Below are positions 7,206 to 16,054 of a stretch of 29,386 bases of DNA, one piece after another. The DNA comes from CAADGY01 sp900696665 (GTDB lineage: Bacteria > Acidobacteriota > Terriglobia > Bryobacterales > Bryobacteraceae): NCBI GenBank assembly GCA_035063885.1, contig JAPSFM010000061.1, positions 1 through 29,386 on the forward strand, given 5' to 3'. Position numbers and translations under genes: made by a program. Under the pieces are notes generated by a model. The model was not told the DNA's origin, ran no database searches, and was given only the letters and a program-made list of their open reading frames with translations. Each line of letters opens with the position of its first letter. The first letter of the stretch is position 1.

Positions 7206-8336
7206 TCATTCGAAAACCAGCATGATGCGCCGGTAGAATTCAGAGGCCTGCTCCACCTCGCTCAAATCCACATACTCTACCGCGGCATGCGCCTGATCGA
7301 TACTGCCGGGTCCGAACACCACGCTGGGCACACCCGCCGCCGCGAGTTTGCTGGCGTCGCTCCCGTACGGCACGCCGGCAGGTGCGGGACTAAGACCAAG
7401 ATCCGCAAGAGCCGCTGAGGCGGCAAGCACGATTTTCTCATCGATGCGCGTGTCGAGCGGAAGGTCCTCGAGCATCGGCGCATCGACGCGGGCATCGACT
7501 CCCGGCACCGCCTTCACCACTTCGCGGAAATGCTCGACTGTCGCGCGTGGCTCTTCACCGGGCAGAAGCCGCCGGTCGATTTCAATCGAACATTCGTCCG
7601 GCACAATATTCACCTGCGTCCCTCCGCGGACGATCCCGATGTTACAGGTTCCCGAGCCAAGCAGCGGATGACTTCTCGTTTTCAAGCTCTCGCAATCTTT
7701 CTCGATGGCCAGGATCACGCGGGCCATGCCGGAAATCGCGTTTACCCCCAGATGCGGCTTGGAACTGTGGGCCGCTCTGCCTCGCGTATGAACCTTGAAG
7801 CGCACGCATCCTTTGGTCGCCGTCACCAGGCGCATGCTGGTCGGCTCGGCTACGACCGCGCCATGCGCGGTGATCCCTTCGCACAGTTTCACAACCCCAC
7901 GGTAGGAGTACTCCTCGTCGGCGGCAGCCACTAACCATACTTCGCACGGCGGCTTTCTGCCGCTTTCGGCCACCGCCGCGAGCGCGTGCATCATGGCCGC
8001 GAGTCCGCCTTTCGTGTCGCAAGCGCCACGCCCATACAACCTGCCACCTTCAACGCGCGGCTCGAATGGCGGAATGGTCATGCCTTTTACCGAAGCGGTG
8101 TCGGTATGCGCTTCGAGAATCAGGCGGCGTGAGGATTGGCGCCCCGGCACGGCCGCGATCAGGTTGGGCCGCCCGGGAAACACCTCCTGGCGCCAGGTTC
8201 GGATCGAGCGGCTGGTAAAAAACTGTTCGATATACTCGACGAGCGCCGCTTCCGGGGTTCCACCTTCGTAAGCCGGATTGATGCTGTTGATCCGGACCAG
8301 TCCGGCCAGCGTTTCCACTACGGGAGAAAGAGTCAT
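7206..8336 (-). CDS. M20 family metallopeptidase (ArgE/DapE/ACY1-like deacylase)
   Basis: Di-zinc amidohydrolase of 376 residues in peptidase family M20. The expected ligands are visible: H77 and D79 in LEAHTDT, bridging D107 in GRGACDTKGG, the catalytic Glu pair E141-E142 in AADEEYS, E164 in VVAEPT, and H350 in IDQAHAAVEYV. Between them lies the lid/dimerisation domain beginning with the KGCVRFKVHTRGRAAHSS segment. Length is normal for the family. It is most likely an N-acyl-amino acid deacylase or exopeptidase, and cytoplasmic because no signal peptide is present. DapE and ArgE cannot be separated from sequence alone, and the neighbours do not suggest arginine or lysine synthesis. It follows the upstream glycoside-hydrolase-like gene by 26 bases, consistent with one transcript. 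Confidence 0.88.
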   Translation of the reverse strand: MTLSPVVETLAGLVRINSINPAYEGGTPEAALVEYIEQFFTSRSIRTWRQEVFPGRPNLIAAVPGRQSSRRLILEAHTDTASVKGMTIPPFEPRVEGGRLYGRGACDTKGGLAAMMHALAAVAESGRKPPCEVWLVAAADEEYSYRGVVKLCEGITAHGAVVAEPTSMRLVTATKGCVRFKVHTRGRAAHSSKPHLGVNAISGMARVILAIEKDCESLKTRSHPLLGSGTCNIGIVRGGTQVNIVPDECSIEIDRRLLPGEEPRATVEHFREVVKAVPGVDARVDAPMLEDLPLDTRIDEKIVLAASAALADLGLSPAPAGVPYGSDASKLAAAGVPSVVFGPGSIDQAHAAVEYVDLSEVEQASEFYRRIMLVFE

Positions 8337-8362
8337 CGCTCGCTACATCATACCGGGCGCCG

Positions 8363-10438
8363 CTAGCTTTCGAACACCACCATCTGATGGCCTATGACAG
8401 CCGGCACGGTCACACGGGCGTAGCCTTCCGCATATTCACACGGCAGGTTCTGCCGCTGGGGAGCCAGGTAAACTTTGCCGGGGCGGCCGGGCACGCGCAC
8501 CGCTATGTTTACATTGTTCAGTGGAATGACATCCTCGACGATGTCGAGATCCGGGCTGCGGCGTTCCGGAATGTAATGGAGAATATGCAGAATGCGGCGG
8601 CCTTTCTGCTCCGTCAAGGTCACCTGCGCCGTCGATGGCAATTCCGCCTTCACCAGGGGATCTTCGATCAACCGCCCAATACAATTGGCCACCAGGTCGC
8701 GATAAACCGGATATCCGTGCTGTGCATAGACGCGAAAAATCGGCACGGCAAAATACACCAGTCTGCCGCGCTGAGCCGCCGCAATGTAACCGGTCGGCTT
8801 GGCATAAGGCGTCTGTTCCACCTGGAAGCGCCGGTAATCCTTATCGAAGTAGCCAGCCCACACCCGCGCCAGAACCGTAGTGCCGCCAGTCTGAGCTTTC
8901 ACCGCCGAACCGGTTTCGTACATCTCGTGAACCATGCCGGGCACGCCTTCGAGCACGCCTTCGAGCGGTTCAATGTATTGCGATTCGTGCTTCCAGGGAC
9001 CTTCGTAATCAAGCCCCATACCCGGCAGTGCAAACCGCCTCCCGTCCATGTCCAAACCCGACTCGTGGCTGAGCAATAGGGCGCCACCCGCGGAAAGATA
9101 CGCCGCCAGCTTGTCACGCAGCGGTTCATCCAGCCGATGGCCGTCCGGAAGGATCAGCAGGCGATAGCGTGAGAAATCGGACTCGCGATCGATGATATCG
9201 AACTGGTATCGCTTCTGCGTGAGCATGCGGGTAACGCCTACGTCGGAGTCGTTCGCCCGTGCGCCCATGCTGAGCAAGGAGGCGATCTCCGTTACGGCTT
9301 TGGCGCCCTCGCACCAGGGCTCCTTCGCCGCCACCGAACGGAATGTGCGCCCGATACGTTCGTACGTGTACCGATTGAGCCGTCCATTGGGGTGCAGATG
9401 ATCGCCCACGGAACACTTGTTCGCCTGCGCCAGCATGCTGAAACACTCGTAGTCGAGCGCCGCCTGGTTGCGCACCGTGCCGAAGTCGCCCCAACTGCGA
9501 TGAAACGCTCCGGTCATGCCCTGCGCTTCCAGTCCAAAATTGCGCAGGTAGCGCGAGGCCACCTGGTAGTGGCTATATCCCCAACCGCCCCCGGGCAGGG
9601 ATTCAATCTCGATATGGGTGTAATTATCCGCCATGCGGCGCAGCAGGTCCGGAGGCTGCCGCATTCGAAACGGCCCGTTCGTGAAGATGCCGGCTTTTGG
9701 CTTGCGCGCGCGGACCGTGGCCGCAAACCTTGCAATGGAGCGCTCCGTGACCATGCCGGCATGCTTCTGCCGGTCTTCCAGGCGAGCCGATTCAAGCCCC
9801 AGTTTTTCGCGTTCGGCCATGCACGACGGTCCCAGGCAGCCGAATCCGGGATAAGCGAAATTGTCGTAGAACAGCCCGTCCGCTTCGTAGTTTGCGAGCA
9901 CCTCTTCGGCTTGCGCCACGACGTAATCCATGTATGGCGTGTTCACACATACTCGACCGAGTTCCGCTTTCAACGGACCCGCCGGGCCACGCAGCCCGAA
10001 CGGTTTGCCTTCTTCGTCGTACACGCGCCAATCCGCATGCCGGCGCCAGATATGCTGGTCGTACATCGTGCTGATGTAGACCGGAACGCGAATGCCCTGG
10101 CGGTGGCACGCCTCGATCATCTCCCCGACCAGATCGATTTTCAGCTCGGGATGCCGCGTGCCTACTTTCGTCGGGTAGTACGACATGCCGTGATGGCACT
10201 TTCCGAAAATCGTAATGGAGTTGACAGCGGCTTCTTTCAGGATTCGCGCGAACTCTTCGGCCTTGAACTCCGAACCCACTCCGGTCACCGCGGGCGAGGT
10301 GTGAAAATCCAGATGGATGTGGCGGAACGTCAGGACACCGGGCGGTGTTCCGGCAGCCGGCGCCAGGTCAGCAAAAACAAAAAAACCGGTGGCTCCGGCA
10401 ACTCGCAGCAGTTCGCGGCGCGAGAGTTGCGATGGCAT
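8363..10438 (-). CDS. Tat-exported glycoside-hydrolase-like protein with beta-galactosidase-trimerisation-like region
   Basis: Protein of 691 residues. The N-terminus LSRRELLRVAGATGFFVFA is a twin-arginine-type signal. Residues of roughly 40-370 look like a TIM barrel related to alpha-L-fucosidase-like or hypothetical glycosyl hydrolase (GHL6) proteins, with IHLDFHTSP at the start, VYISTMYDQHIWRRH, and a probable active-site strand in DGLFYDNFAYPGFG. Residues of roughly 400-530 resemble the beta-galactosidase trimerisation fold (LLILPDGHRLDEPLRDKLA followed by GGALLLSHESG). A beta-rich C-terminal domain ends the protein. The start at 10438 follows a good GGGAGG ribosome binding site; in-frame starts further upstream would place residues before the Tat signal. 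Substrate is unknown; a fucosylated or galactosylated glycan is a guess. Confidence 0.72.
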   Translation of the reverse strand: MPSQLSRRELLRVAGATGFFVFADLAPAAGTPPGVLTFRHIHLDFHTSPAVTGVGSEFKAEEFARILKEAAVNSITIFGKCHHGMSYYPTKVGTRHPELKIDLVGEMIEACHRQGIRVPVYISTMYDQHIWRRHADWRVYDEEGKPFGLRGPAGPLKAELGRVCVNTPYMDYVVAQAEEVLANYEADGLFYDNFAYPGFGCLGPSCMAEREKLGLESARLEDRQKHAGMVTERSIARFAATVRARKPKAGIFTNGPFRMRQPPDLLRRMADNYTHIEIESLPGGGWGYSHYQVASRYLRNFGLEAQGMTGAFHRSWGDFGTVRNQAALDYECFSMLAQANKCSVGDHLHPNGRLNRYTYERIGRTFRSVAAKEPWCEGAKAVTEIASLLSMGARANDSDVGVTRMLTQKRYQFDIIDRESDFSRYRLLILPDGHRLDEPLRDKLAAYLSAGGALLLSHESGLDMDGRRFALPGMGLDYEGPWKHESQYIEPLEGVLEGVPGMVHEMYETGSAVKAQTGGTTVLARVWAGYFDKDYRRFQVEQTPYAKPTGYIAAAQRGRLVYFAVPIFRVYAQHGYPVYRDLVANCIGRLIEDPLVKAELPSTAQVTLTEQKGRRILHILHYIPERRSPDLDIVEDVIPLNNVNIAVRVPGRPGKVYLAPQRQNLPCEYAEGYARVTVPAVIGHQMVVFES

Positions 10439-10484
10439 GAAGTCCTCCCTTTTATAGGCGTGAATCCCGGCGATCGTGCGCGCG

Positions 10485-11027
10485 CTATAGCCCCGGCCGG
10501 ATTTTCGCCAAAGCGGCATCGGCGGCCCTGACTACTTCCAAATCGGTGCCGGACCGCAGCCTTCCCAATGCAGCGATCGCATTTTTGTCCCTGCGGTTTC
10601 CGATGGAGTTGATGATTCCTACCAACAGACTGCCCTGTACCCGGTCCAGCGCTCCGAGCAAAGCCGCTCCCGCCGATGGGTCAGGGTTCGGCTCCAGGCC
10701 GAAGCGCGCGTAATGGGAAAGTTTCGGATCCCTCAGCAGCGCCGCCAGTGCGGGCACGGCTTGCCGGCCTCCTATTACCGCCAGCCGCTGGCAGGCTTTG
10801 GCCTTCGCATACTCCGATCCGTCCCGATCGTTCAGAATCGCAATCAGCCGCGCGGCCGGTAAAGCCATGATTTGCTCCGCGGTTCCATACTTGCTATCCA
10901 CCATTGGAGGAATCACGGGTGGTTCCTCTGGCTTTGGTTTCGCCGCGGCGGGCTGCTGAGGTGCTGTGCCTTGCGCCGCCGCGATTGCCGGCATGCTCTG
11001 TCCCATTAGAAAATTGCGTCTCGACAT
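10485..11027 (-). CDS. Small HEAT-repeat protein with Tat-like N-terminus
   Basis: Protein of 180 residues. It begins MSRRNFLMGQSMPAIAAAQG, a short twin-arginine-like leader, followed by a Pro/Lys/Glu-rich linker at about residues 20-42. The remainder forms HEAT-like helical repeats (LIAILNDRDGSEYAKAKACQRLAVIGG, AVPALAALLRDPKLSHYAR, AIAALGRLRSGTDLEVVRAAD). HEAT repeats mediate protein contacts, so a scaffold role is likely; no catalytic motif is visible. It starts 13 bases after the oxidoreductase stop and ends 46 bases before the next gene. GAGG about 13-16 bases before the ATG is a possible ribosome binding site. Confidence 0.8.
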   Translation of the reverse strand: MSRRNFLMGQSMPAIAAAQGTAPQQPAAAKPKPEEPPVIPPMVDSKYGTAEQIMALPAARLIAILNDRDGSEYAKAKACQRLAVIGGRQAVPALAALLRDPKLSHYARFGLEPNPDPSAGAALLGALDRVQGSLLVGIINSIGNRRDKNAIAALGRLRSGTDLEVVRAADAALAKIRPGL

Positions 11028-11040
11028 AACGCCCTCGTCC

Positions 11041-12363
11041 TCAAATCCGCCACGGTTCCCGCATAGCTCGGGAACGCATCCGGTTCGCTTCCTCGCTGCC
11101 TCCGCCCGTGAAGGTGTCCGTTGCCGGGTCGAAGTTCAACTTCCGGCCAAGCTGGAAAGCGATGTAGGAAGCGTGGCTCGCAATGTGCGCCTGCGCCGCC
11201 GCAAGGGCGTTCGACCTCGGCTGCTTCCTGGACTTGACGCAATTGACGAAATCGCGCACATGGTTGGCCGTGGCCCGTCCAGCTTCCTGCGGCGATACCG
11301 ACAGGACCTCACCGCGCAAATTCTCCGATACTTCGATTTTGCCTCCGTCGGCGGTCTCTACCCATCCGGCGTCGCCTTCGAAACGAATGTGGCAGGTCCC
11401 CAAACCCAGGAAGCCTTTGTCCCGGAGCACCAGTTTCAGCCCGTTTGCGTAGCGCCCGTAGATGGTATACGGCGTGTCCGCTCCCATTCCGTGCGGCTCA
11501 AATTCCACCGGCGTTGTGTCGTCCAGATCGCCTACCCACTGGCACAGGTCCACAGTATGGGAGCCCCATTCCAGAATCCCTCCGCCATGGAAATCGAAGT
11601 AGCCACGCCAGCGTCCCCGGACATATTGCGAGTTGAATGGACGCCACGGAGCCGGACCGAGCCAGCGGTCCCAATCCACCACCTGTTTCGACGGTTCCGG
11701 TTCTGCGGGCAGCCAGGCATGGCTCGTCAGGGGAGCCCACCGGTCGCCGGGACCTGCCTCCGCATGAAGCGTGGTCAGTTTGCCCAACTTGCCGCTCCGC
11801 GCCAGGTCATAAGCCTTGATGAAATTTGCACCATTTCGCCGCTGTGTCCCGGCCTGATAGATCCGGCCCAGACGCTGAAAGGTGTCCGCCAGCGCCCGGC
11901 TCTCGGCGATAGTCATCGAACAGGGCTTCTCGCAATAAACATCCTTGCCCGCCTTCGCCGCGAATATGGACAGCGGCGCGTGCCAGCGGTCACCGGTTGC
12001 GATCAGGAGCGCGTCGATGTCTTTACGGGCCCACAGTTCTTCCTGGTCGCTGTACATCGCGCAGTCATGGTTTCCGTACTGCTGGTCGGCCATGCTCTTG
12101 ATCGCCTCGCGCCGTTCATTCCGGACGTCGCAAATTGCGCGAAACTGGATATCCGGCTGGATCAGAAACGAGCGCAGCACACCGGTGCCCCGCCCCCCGA
12201 GGCCCAAGCCGGCCAGGGTCACGCGATCGCTCGGAGGAACCGCCTGGCCCAAACCCAACGCGGAAGCGGGAACAATCATGGGCGCCGCGGCCAGACCGCC
12301 TGTCGCTCCCTGCAAGATCCGCCTTCGCGCTACACCATCCTTGCTGATTGACTTCGGCATCAT
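11041..12363 (-). CDS. Tat-exported Gfo/Idh/MocA family oxidoreductase
   Basis: NAD(P)-dependent oxidoreductase-like protein of 440 residues. A twin-arginine leader (GVARRRILQGATGGLAAAP) precedes the Rossmann fold (LAGLGLGGRGTG). Further landmarks are VYCEKPCSMT with the family EKP motif, and a GGGILEWGSHTVDLCQW segment carrying the His and Asp typical of the substrate site. The C-terminal part is the usual Gfo/Idh/MocA beta domain. Exported members often bind their cofactor in the cytoplasm before Tat export. The start is ATG 12363 (or ATG 12360), overlapping the Hsp70 stop codon, so the two are translationally coupled; AAGGGAAAGG upstream serves as ribosome binding site. The substrate is probably a sugar or cyclitol but cannot be specified. 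Confidence 0.88.
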   Translation of the reverse strand: MMPKSISKDGVARRRILQGATGGLAAAPMIVPASALGLGQAVPPSDRVTLAGLGLGGRGTGVLRSFLIQPDIQFRAICDVRNERREAIKSMADQQYGNHDCAMYSDQEELWARKDIDALLIATGDRWHAPLSIFAAKAGKDVYCEKPCSMTIAESRALADTFQRLGRIYQAGTQRRNGANFIKAYDLARSGKLGKLTTLHAEAGPGDRWAPLTSHAWLPAEPEPSKQVVDWDRWLGPAPWRPFNSQYVRGRWRGYFDFHGGGILEWGSHTVDLCQWVGDLDDTTPVEFEPHGMGADTPYTIYGRYANGLKLVLRDKGFLGLGTCHIRFEGDAGWVETADGGKIEVSENLRGEVLSVSPQEAGRATANHVRDFVNCVKSRKQPRSNALAAAQAHIASHASYIAFQLGRKLNFDPATDTFTGGGSEEANRMRSRAMREPWRI

Positions 12364-13931
12364 TCCTTTCCCTTGGTTGATTTCTTCTTGCGGCCCGGCG
12401 TCACGGGCGAATCGGAGCGGAGCCAGCGCCCCAGCCGGAAGGTCTGCTGGTGTCCCGTTGCCAGGTCCGATATTTGCACCCATACGGATCCGGCGCTATC
12501 GCAACGGTACAACTCCCGTATCAGGCCGCCACCCGCCGTCCGGCGCTCCACGTCCACCCGCGAAATGCCGGGAAGTTCTTGCAATGCCCGGTCGAAGGGA
12601 AAAACAATTTCGTCCCATTCTGTGATGTCGCCCTGCGGGTTGCCGGATTCGTCGCAGTGGCTCGCTTCGATGTAGCGGAAGTGTCCTACGTTGTGAACGG
12701 GAGTGTACACACGTGTACACTCCAGCGGCGGCTCGCCAGGGGCCGGTAGTCCGGTGCCCTTGGCAAACAGCGGATCGAACACGATAGAGCGGCCATCTTC
12801 GCTTTCGCGCCACACGCCGAAATACCTGGTGAAACGGTCCTTGAGCGCGTAACCTTCGGTGTCCGCCGCCTGTATCGCCAGTCCAATGGCCGTCGCGGAC
12901 CGTGTGTGCGCCGAGCGCCGCACGCGGCGCCCGAACCGTTCCCGTAAGACGCGCGAAACCAGCGGCAATTCGCTCCCTCCGCCGGTGACATACAAGGCAT
13001 CGATTTCTTTCCCGGCGGCGTGCCGGGCCAGGAGGTCTTCAGTGGCGTGAATGGTCTCCTCCACCAGTGGACGGCAAGCTGTGTAAAAATCCGCGGCCAG
13101 AATGGTCACCGGCGCCCACTCTTGCCGTACGCGTTCAAGGTCCACGATAATCCGCCGCGTATTTGGGTGCAGCGCCTCTTTCCTGTCCCGGCATTCTTCC
13201 TGCAAGCGGAACCACTCCGCTTGTGTCATGCCATCGCGTTCTTCCTGCTCTACCCCTGCCGATTCGAGGGCAAGTTCGGCCAGAATTGTATCAAAGTCGT
13301 CGCCGCCCAGTGTCGTGATGCCCTCCGATGCGACAACGGTGTGGCTACCCCCGTTGCATTCGACCAGGGACGCATCGAACGTGCCGCCGCCGAGATCGTA
13401 CACCAGGATCCGCGAGTTCGTACCGCCTCGCTTATGACTGAACTCGACACTCGCGGCGGAGGGTTCGTTCAGCATTCCGGCAACGGAAAAGCCTGCGCAG
13501 CGGAACGCTTCGGAAGTGAGAAACCGCTGGTTCGTGTTGGCGTTCGCCGGCACGCCCAGCATGACTTCCACCTGTTCATCTGTACTTAGGTTGGCCGTCG
13601 AACGGTCCACCAGCGCCGATTTGAGCGCTTGCATCAGTTCGGAAAGCAACTGGCCCAGTAAGACCGTTTGATCGGCGATGTGAACCTCAGTCTGCGGTCC
13701 GGCCTGGTCCAGGTAGCGCTTGAGCGAACGGACGATAGTCCAACCGGGGTACTCCTGCGCCCGCCATGCGCTCCATCCGTAGAGACGCTGTGACCCTCGC
13801 GCAGCAATCAACGGCGGAAACCATTCCTGTACCGCCCCGTCGGGCGCTTCAAAACCTACGATTGGATAGTTGCCTCTGTCTGCCGCAGCCACAACAATGC
13901 GAGTGGTGCCGAAGTCTATCCCTAACTTCAT
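12360..13931 (-). CDS. Hsp70-family ATPase (DnaK-like, divergent C-terminus)
   Basis: Protein of 523 residues with the actin-fold ATPase of Hsp70: phosphate-1 motif MKLGIDFGTTRI at the N-terminus, phosphate-2 motif VYDLGGGTFDASLVE around residues 177-191, and the adenosine motif LYVTGGGSELPLVSRVL. The C-terminal 170 residues do not show the DnaK substrate-binding sequence. They end in a lysine-rich tail, so it is a specialised Hsp70 and not the general DnaK. ATG 13931 is chosen because the first conserved strand begins there; an upstream in-frame start would add an unrelated 39-residue extension. A clear ribosome binding site is lacking. It heads the minus-strand cluster, diverges from holB, and overlaps the downstream oxidoreductase start. 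It may assist folding of exported cluster proteins, which is an inference. Confidence 0.85.
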   Translation of the reverse strand: MKLGIDFGTTRIVVAAADRGNYPIVGFEAPDGAVQEWFPPLIAARGSQRLYGWSAWRAQEYPGWTIVRSLKRYLDQAGPQTEVHIADQTVLLGQLLSELMQALKSALVDRSTANLSTDEQVEVMLGVPANANTNQRFLTSEAFRCAGFSVAGMLNEPSAASVEFSHKRGGTNSRILVYDLGGGTFDASLVECNGGSHTVVASEGITTLGGDDFDTILAELALESAGVEQEERDGMTQAEWFRLQEECRDRKEALHPNTRRIIVDLERVRQEWAPVTILAADFYTACRPLVEETIHATEDLLARHAAGKEIDALYVTGGGSELPLVSRVLRERFGRRVRRSAHTRSATAIGLAIQAADTEGYALKDRFTRYFGVWRESEDGRSIVFDPLFAKGTGLPAPGEPPLECTRVYTPVHNVGHFRYIEASHCDESGNPQGDITEWDEIVFPFDRALQELPGISRVDVERRTAGGGLIRELYRCDSAGSVWVQISDLATGHQQTFRLGRWLRSDSPVTPGRKKKSTKGKE

Positions 13932-14005
13932 AAAGACATAGGATAGCTTGACGGAAGGACTCACGCTCCTGTCGCGATCTGCCAAGATAGAGCGTAAGCG
14001 CTGGT

Positions 14006-15055
14006 ATGTTTGAAGATTTTTATGGTCATGAGGCAGTGGCCGCCGCACTCGACCTCATGATTCGCGAAAACCGGATTCCCCAAACCATGCTCTTTTCCGG
14101 AGCGGAAGGAGTTGGCAAGGCGACGCTGGCGCGCCGATTCGCCGCCCGCCTCCTTGGAGATCCGGGGAAGATAGAGAAGGACGACCTGAGCCGTCCCGAA
14201 AACGCCGCCTACGTTGCCGAGCGGGAGCGTTGGACTTCGGAAAAGCGCGTTCAAGACCCGCTGGTGTTCGGCACCCACCCGGACTTTCTGACCTTCCCGC
14301 CCGATGGCCCGCTCAGGCAAATCTCAATTCAGCAGATGCGCCTGCTCAAAGAGCGCGCGCAATACGGCCCTCTCAAGGGCAAACGGCGTGTATTTCTGGT
14401 GGACCAGATTGACCGCGCCAACGAGCAAGCCGCCAATTCCCTGCTGAAGATTCTGGAGGAGCCACCGGGCTATCTGGTCCTGGTGCTGACCGCCTCCAAC
14501 CCTTACGACCTGTTGCCGACCATACGGTCTCGCGCAGTTCCATTTCATTTCCCTCCGCTCGGCGTGGACCAGATGCGCACCTACCTCGAAAACCGTGGCA
14601 TGGACCATATAGACCGGCGGATTGCGCTGGCGGGCGGCAGCCCCGGGACAGCCGTTTCCATCGATCTCGAAAGCTACGATAAGCGCCGGACGGCCATGCT
14701 GGCACTGCTTCAGGTAGCTGCCGGGCGCGAGCCTTTCGCCTTGTGGGCCAGGCATTCCGAAGCGATCGGCGCAAGCAAGTCGGAGAAACTCGATGCCTAT
14801 CTGAAAGTTCTATACCTGTTGATTGAGGACCTGCTGGTACTAAATGAATGCGGCTCGCCAACGGCCGCTCTTCTCCGCAACATCGATCTGAAGAAAGAAC
14901 TCACTCCTCTTGCGCAATCCGTTTCCTTCGGCTGGATCTCGCTGGCAACACGGAAGATTGATGAAATCACGGCCTTTTTACGGCGCAACATTCAAAAAAC
15001 CATCGCTCTGGATGCACTCGTCGTGGAACTGCGCGCAGAGGCCCGTTCGGGTTGA
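14006..15055 (+). CDS. holB: DNA polymerase III subunit delta-prime
   Basis: Clamp-loader subunit of 349 residues. It opens with MFEDFYGHEA and a Walker A segment SGAEGVGKATLA (residues 31-42, K38). It continues with VFLVDQIDRANEQAANSLLKILEEPP, the conserved segment of delta-prime and DnaX AAA+ modules, and IRSRAVPFHFPPL, the expected SRx motif. The cysteines of the zinc module present in many HolB proteins are absent. The C-terminal third is helical, as in clamp-loader collar domains. It works in the replisome to load the beta clamp. The gene diverges from the Hsp70-like gene, with 74 bases between the starts. The ribosome binding site is weak. Confidence 0.9.
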   Translation: MFEDFYGHEAVAAALDLMIRENRIPQTMLFSGAEGVGKATLARRFAARLLGDPGKIEKDDLSRPENAAYVAERERWTSEKRVQDPLVFGTHPDFLTFPPDGPLRQISIQQMRLLKERAQYGPLKGKRRVFLVDQIDRANEQAANSLLKILEEPPGYLVLVLTASNPYDLLPTIRSRAVPFHFPPLGVDQMRTYLENRGMDHIDRRIALAGGSPGTAVSIDLESYDKRRTAMLALLQVAAGREPFALWARHSEAIGASKSEKLDAYLKVLYLLIEDLLVLNECGSPTAALLRNIDLKKELTPLAQSVSFGWISLATRKIDEITAFLRRNIQKTIALDALVVELRAEARSG

Positions 15056-15182
15056 TAAGCGCTCAGTTCGCATGGTATGAATAGACCATAGTCGGACGTT
15101 TAATTCCTTCCTGAAGAGTCGGCTCTGAAGTCAGAAACGTGCTCCAGGACCAAAAGACTGTACTTATCTAAGGAGTGGTATC

Positions 15183-15497
15183 GTGGAGGCAGCGAACCGA
15201 AAATTGATACGTCCCTCATTGAATGGCATGAAGGATCAGATGAACCCTCGTCGCACTGCAAATCAAAGCCAAAAAAAGTCTGTACCTCCCGAGCAGACGC
15301 ATGCGGAGAATTTTTACTACACCAAGCAGATGCAGGCCAAAACCCCTATGGTGTTCGTCCTCAAGGACGGAGAAACCCTCCACGGCATCATAGAGTGGTA
15401 CGACAAGTGTTGCCTGAAGATTAATCGAGATGGAGAGCCCAATCTCCTGATCTTTAAACCGAACATCAAGTATATGTACAAGGCCGATAACGAATAG
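15183..15497 (+). CDS. Hfq-like Sm-fold RNA-binding protein, divergent
   Basis: Protein of 104 residues. Residues of about 40-104 resemble an Hfq/Sm-like fold: AENFYYTKQMQAKTPMVFVLKDGETLHGIIEWYDKCCLKI, then LLIFKPNIKYMYK. In canonical Hfq the second motif is YKHA; here the aligned residues are FKPN, so the distal/proximal-face contacts must differ. The first 40 residues are a basic, probably disordered extension, and the long acidic C-terminal tail of E. coli Hfq is absent. The start is GTG 15183, seven bases after AAGGAG; ATG 15228 and 15240 are internal. It likely binds sRNA or U-rich RNA as a hexamer, by family knowledge. It is transcribed alone after holB, with 127 bases between the genes. 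Confidence 0.75.
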   Translation: MEAANRKLIRPSLNGMKDQMNPRRTANQSQKKSVPPEQTHAENFYYTKQMQAKTPMVFVLKDGETLHGIIEWYDKCCLKINRDGEPNLLIFKPNIKYMYKADNE

Positions 15498-15507
15498 CGG
15501 AGCAACT

Positions 15508-15541
15508 CGCCGGCGGTCCCGATGCCTCTGTCGCCGGCGGT
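15508..15541 (+). repeat. Duplicated CGCCGGCGGT after the Hfq-like gene
   Basis: CGCCGGCGGT occurs at 15508-15517 and again at 15532-15541. The core CGCCGGCG is itself palindromic, so the two copies can also pair as an 8-base stem around a 16-base loop. It lies just past the Hfq-like stop and just before the convergent thioesterase stop. It may end transcription from both sides, but no T-tract follows. Confidence 0.35.
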
Positions 15542-15552
15542 GCCCGGACCAT

Positions 15553-16041
15553 CTAAACTCTGCTTCGTTCCCTTTGTTCCAATCTGTGTTGCCTCCTGCG
15601 CCCTGCCTCCTCGTAGCGCCTTATCTCTTCCGCTGTTTCAGGGATCACCGGGCGGACGGGAATCCGTTGTCCAGCCGCGTCGATCGCCACAAACGTGAGA
15701 TATGCGGAAGAAGTGTGCCGCACCTCACCCGTCCCCAGATCCTCAACGAACACTTTCACGCCAACCTCCATTGACGTGCGGAACACCCGGTTTACGGAAG
15801 ATCGCAGGGTGATCAACTGTCCGATGTGGATGGGGTGCAGAAACGTCATGTAATCGATAGCGGCGGTAACCACGGCCAGCCGTGAGTGGCGCGTGGCGGC
15901 GATCGCTCCGGCAAGATCCACCAGGTGCATGACCCTGCCGCCCAGCAGGTGGCCAAGCGGGTTGGCATCGTTGGGAAGCGCGATTTCCGAACATTCGGAC
16001 ACGGATTCGCGCACTGGTTTTCCTTCTATCAGTTCGTCCAT
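15553..16041 (-). CDS. Acyl-CoA thioesterase, hotdog fold (BACH/YciA type)
   Basis: Protein of 162 residues with a single hotdog domain. The signature NPLGHLLGGRVMHLVDLAGAIAA carries the catalytic-type N27 and D42 and the GG turn of the long central helix, as in YciA and the BACH thioesterases. The following strand segment IDYMTFLHPIHIGQLITL is also typical. The enzyme hydrolyses acyl-CoA to free acid and CoA in the cytoplasm. The C-terminal 25 residues are Arg/Glu-rich and probably helical or disordered. It starts 13 bases after the five-cysteine protein and is likely co-transcribed with it. Confidence 0.9.
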   Translation of the reverse strand: MDELIEGKPVRESVSECSEIALPNDANPLGHLLGGRVMHLVDLAGAIAATRHSRLAVVTAAIDYMTFLHPIHIGQLITLRSSVNRVFRTSMEVGVKVFVEDLGTGEVRHTSSAYLTFVAIDAAGQRIPVRPVIPETAEEIRRYEEAGRRRQHRLEQRERSRV

Positions 16042-16054
16042 TCGTATGATAAAT

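Noticed and set aside
9392..10531. Long plus-strand open frame opposite the GHL6-like gene
   Set aside because: It is the mirror of a well-supported minus-strand gene in a GC-rich genome, with no ribosome binding site or family resemblance.
13948..13976. TTGACG upstream of holB as a -35 element
   Set aside because: No acceptable -10 hexamer at 16-19 bases; the sequence there is GC-rich.
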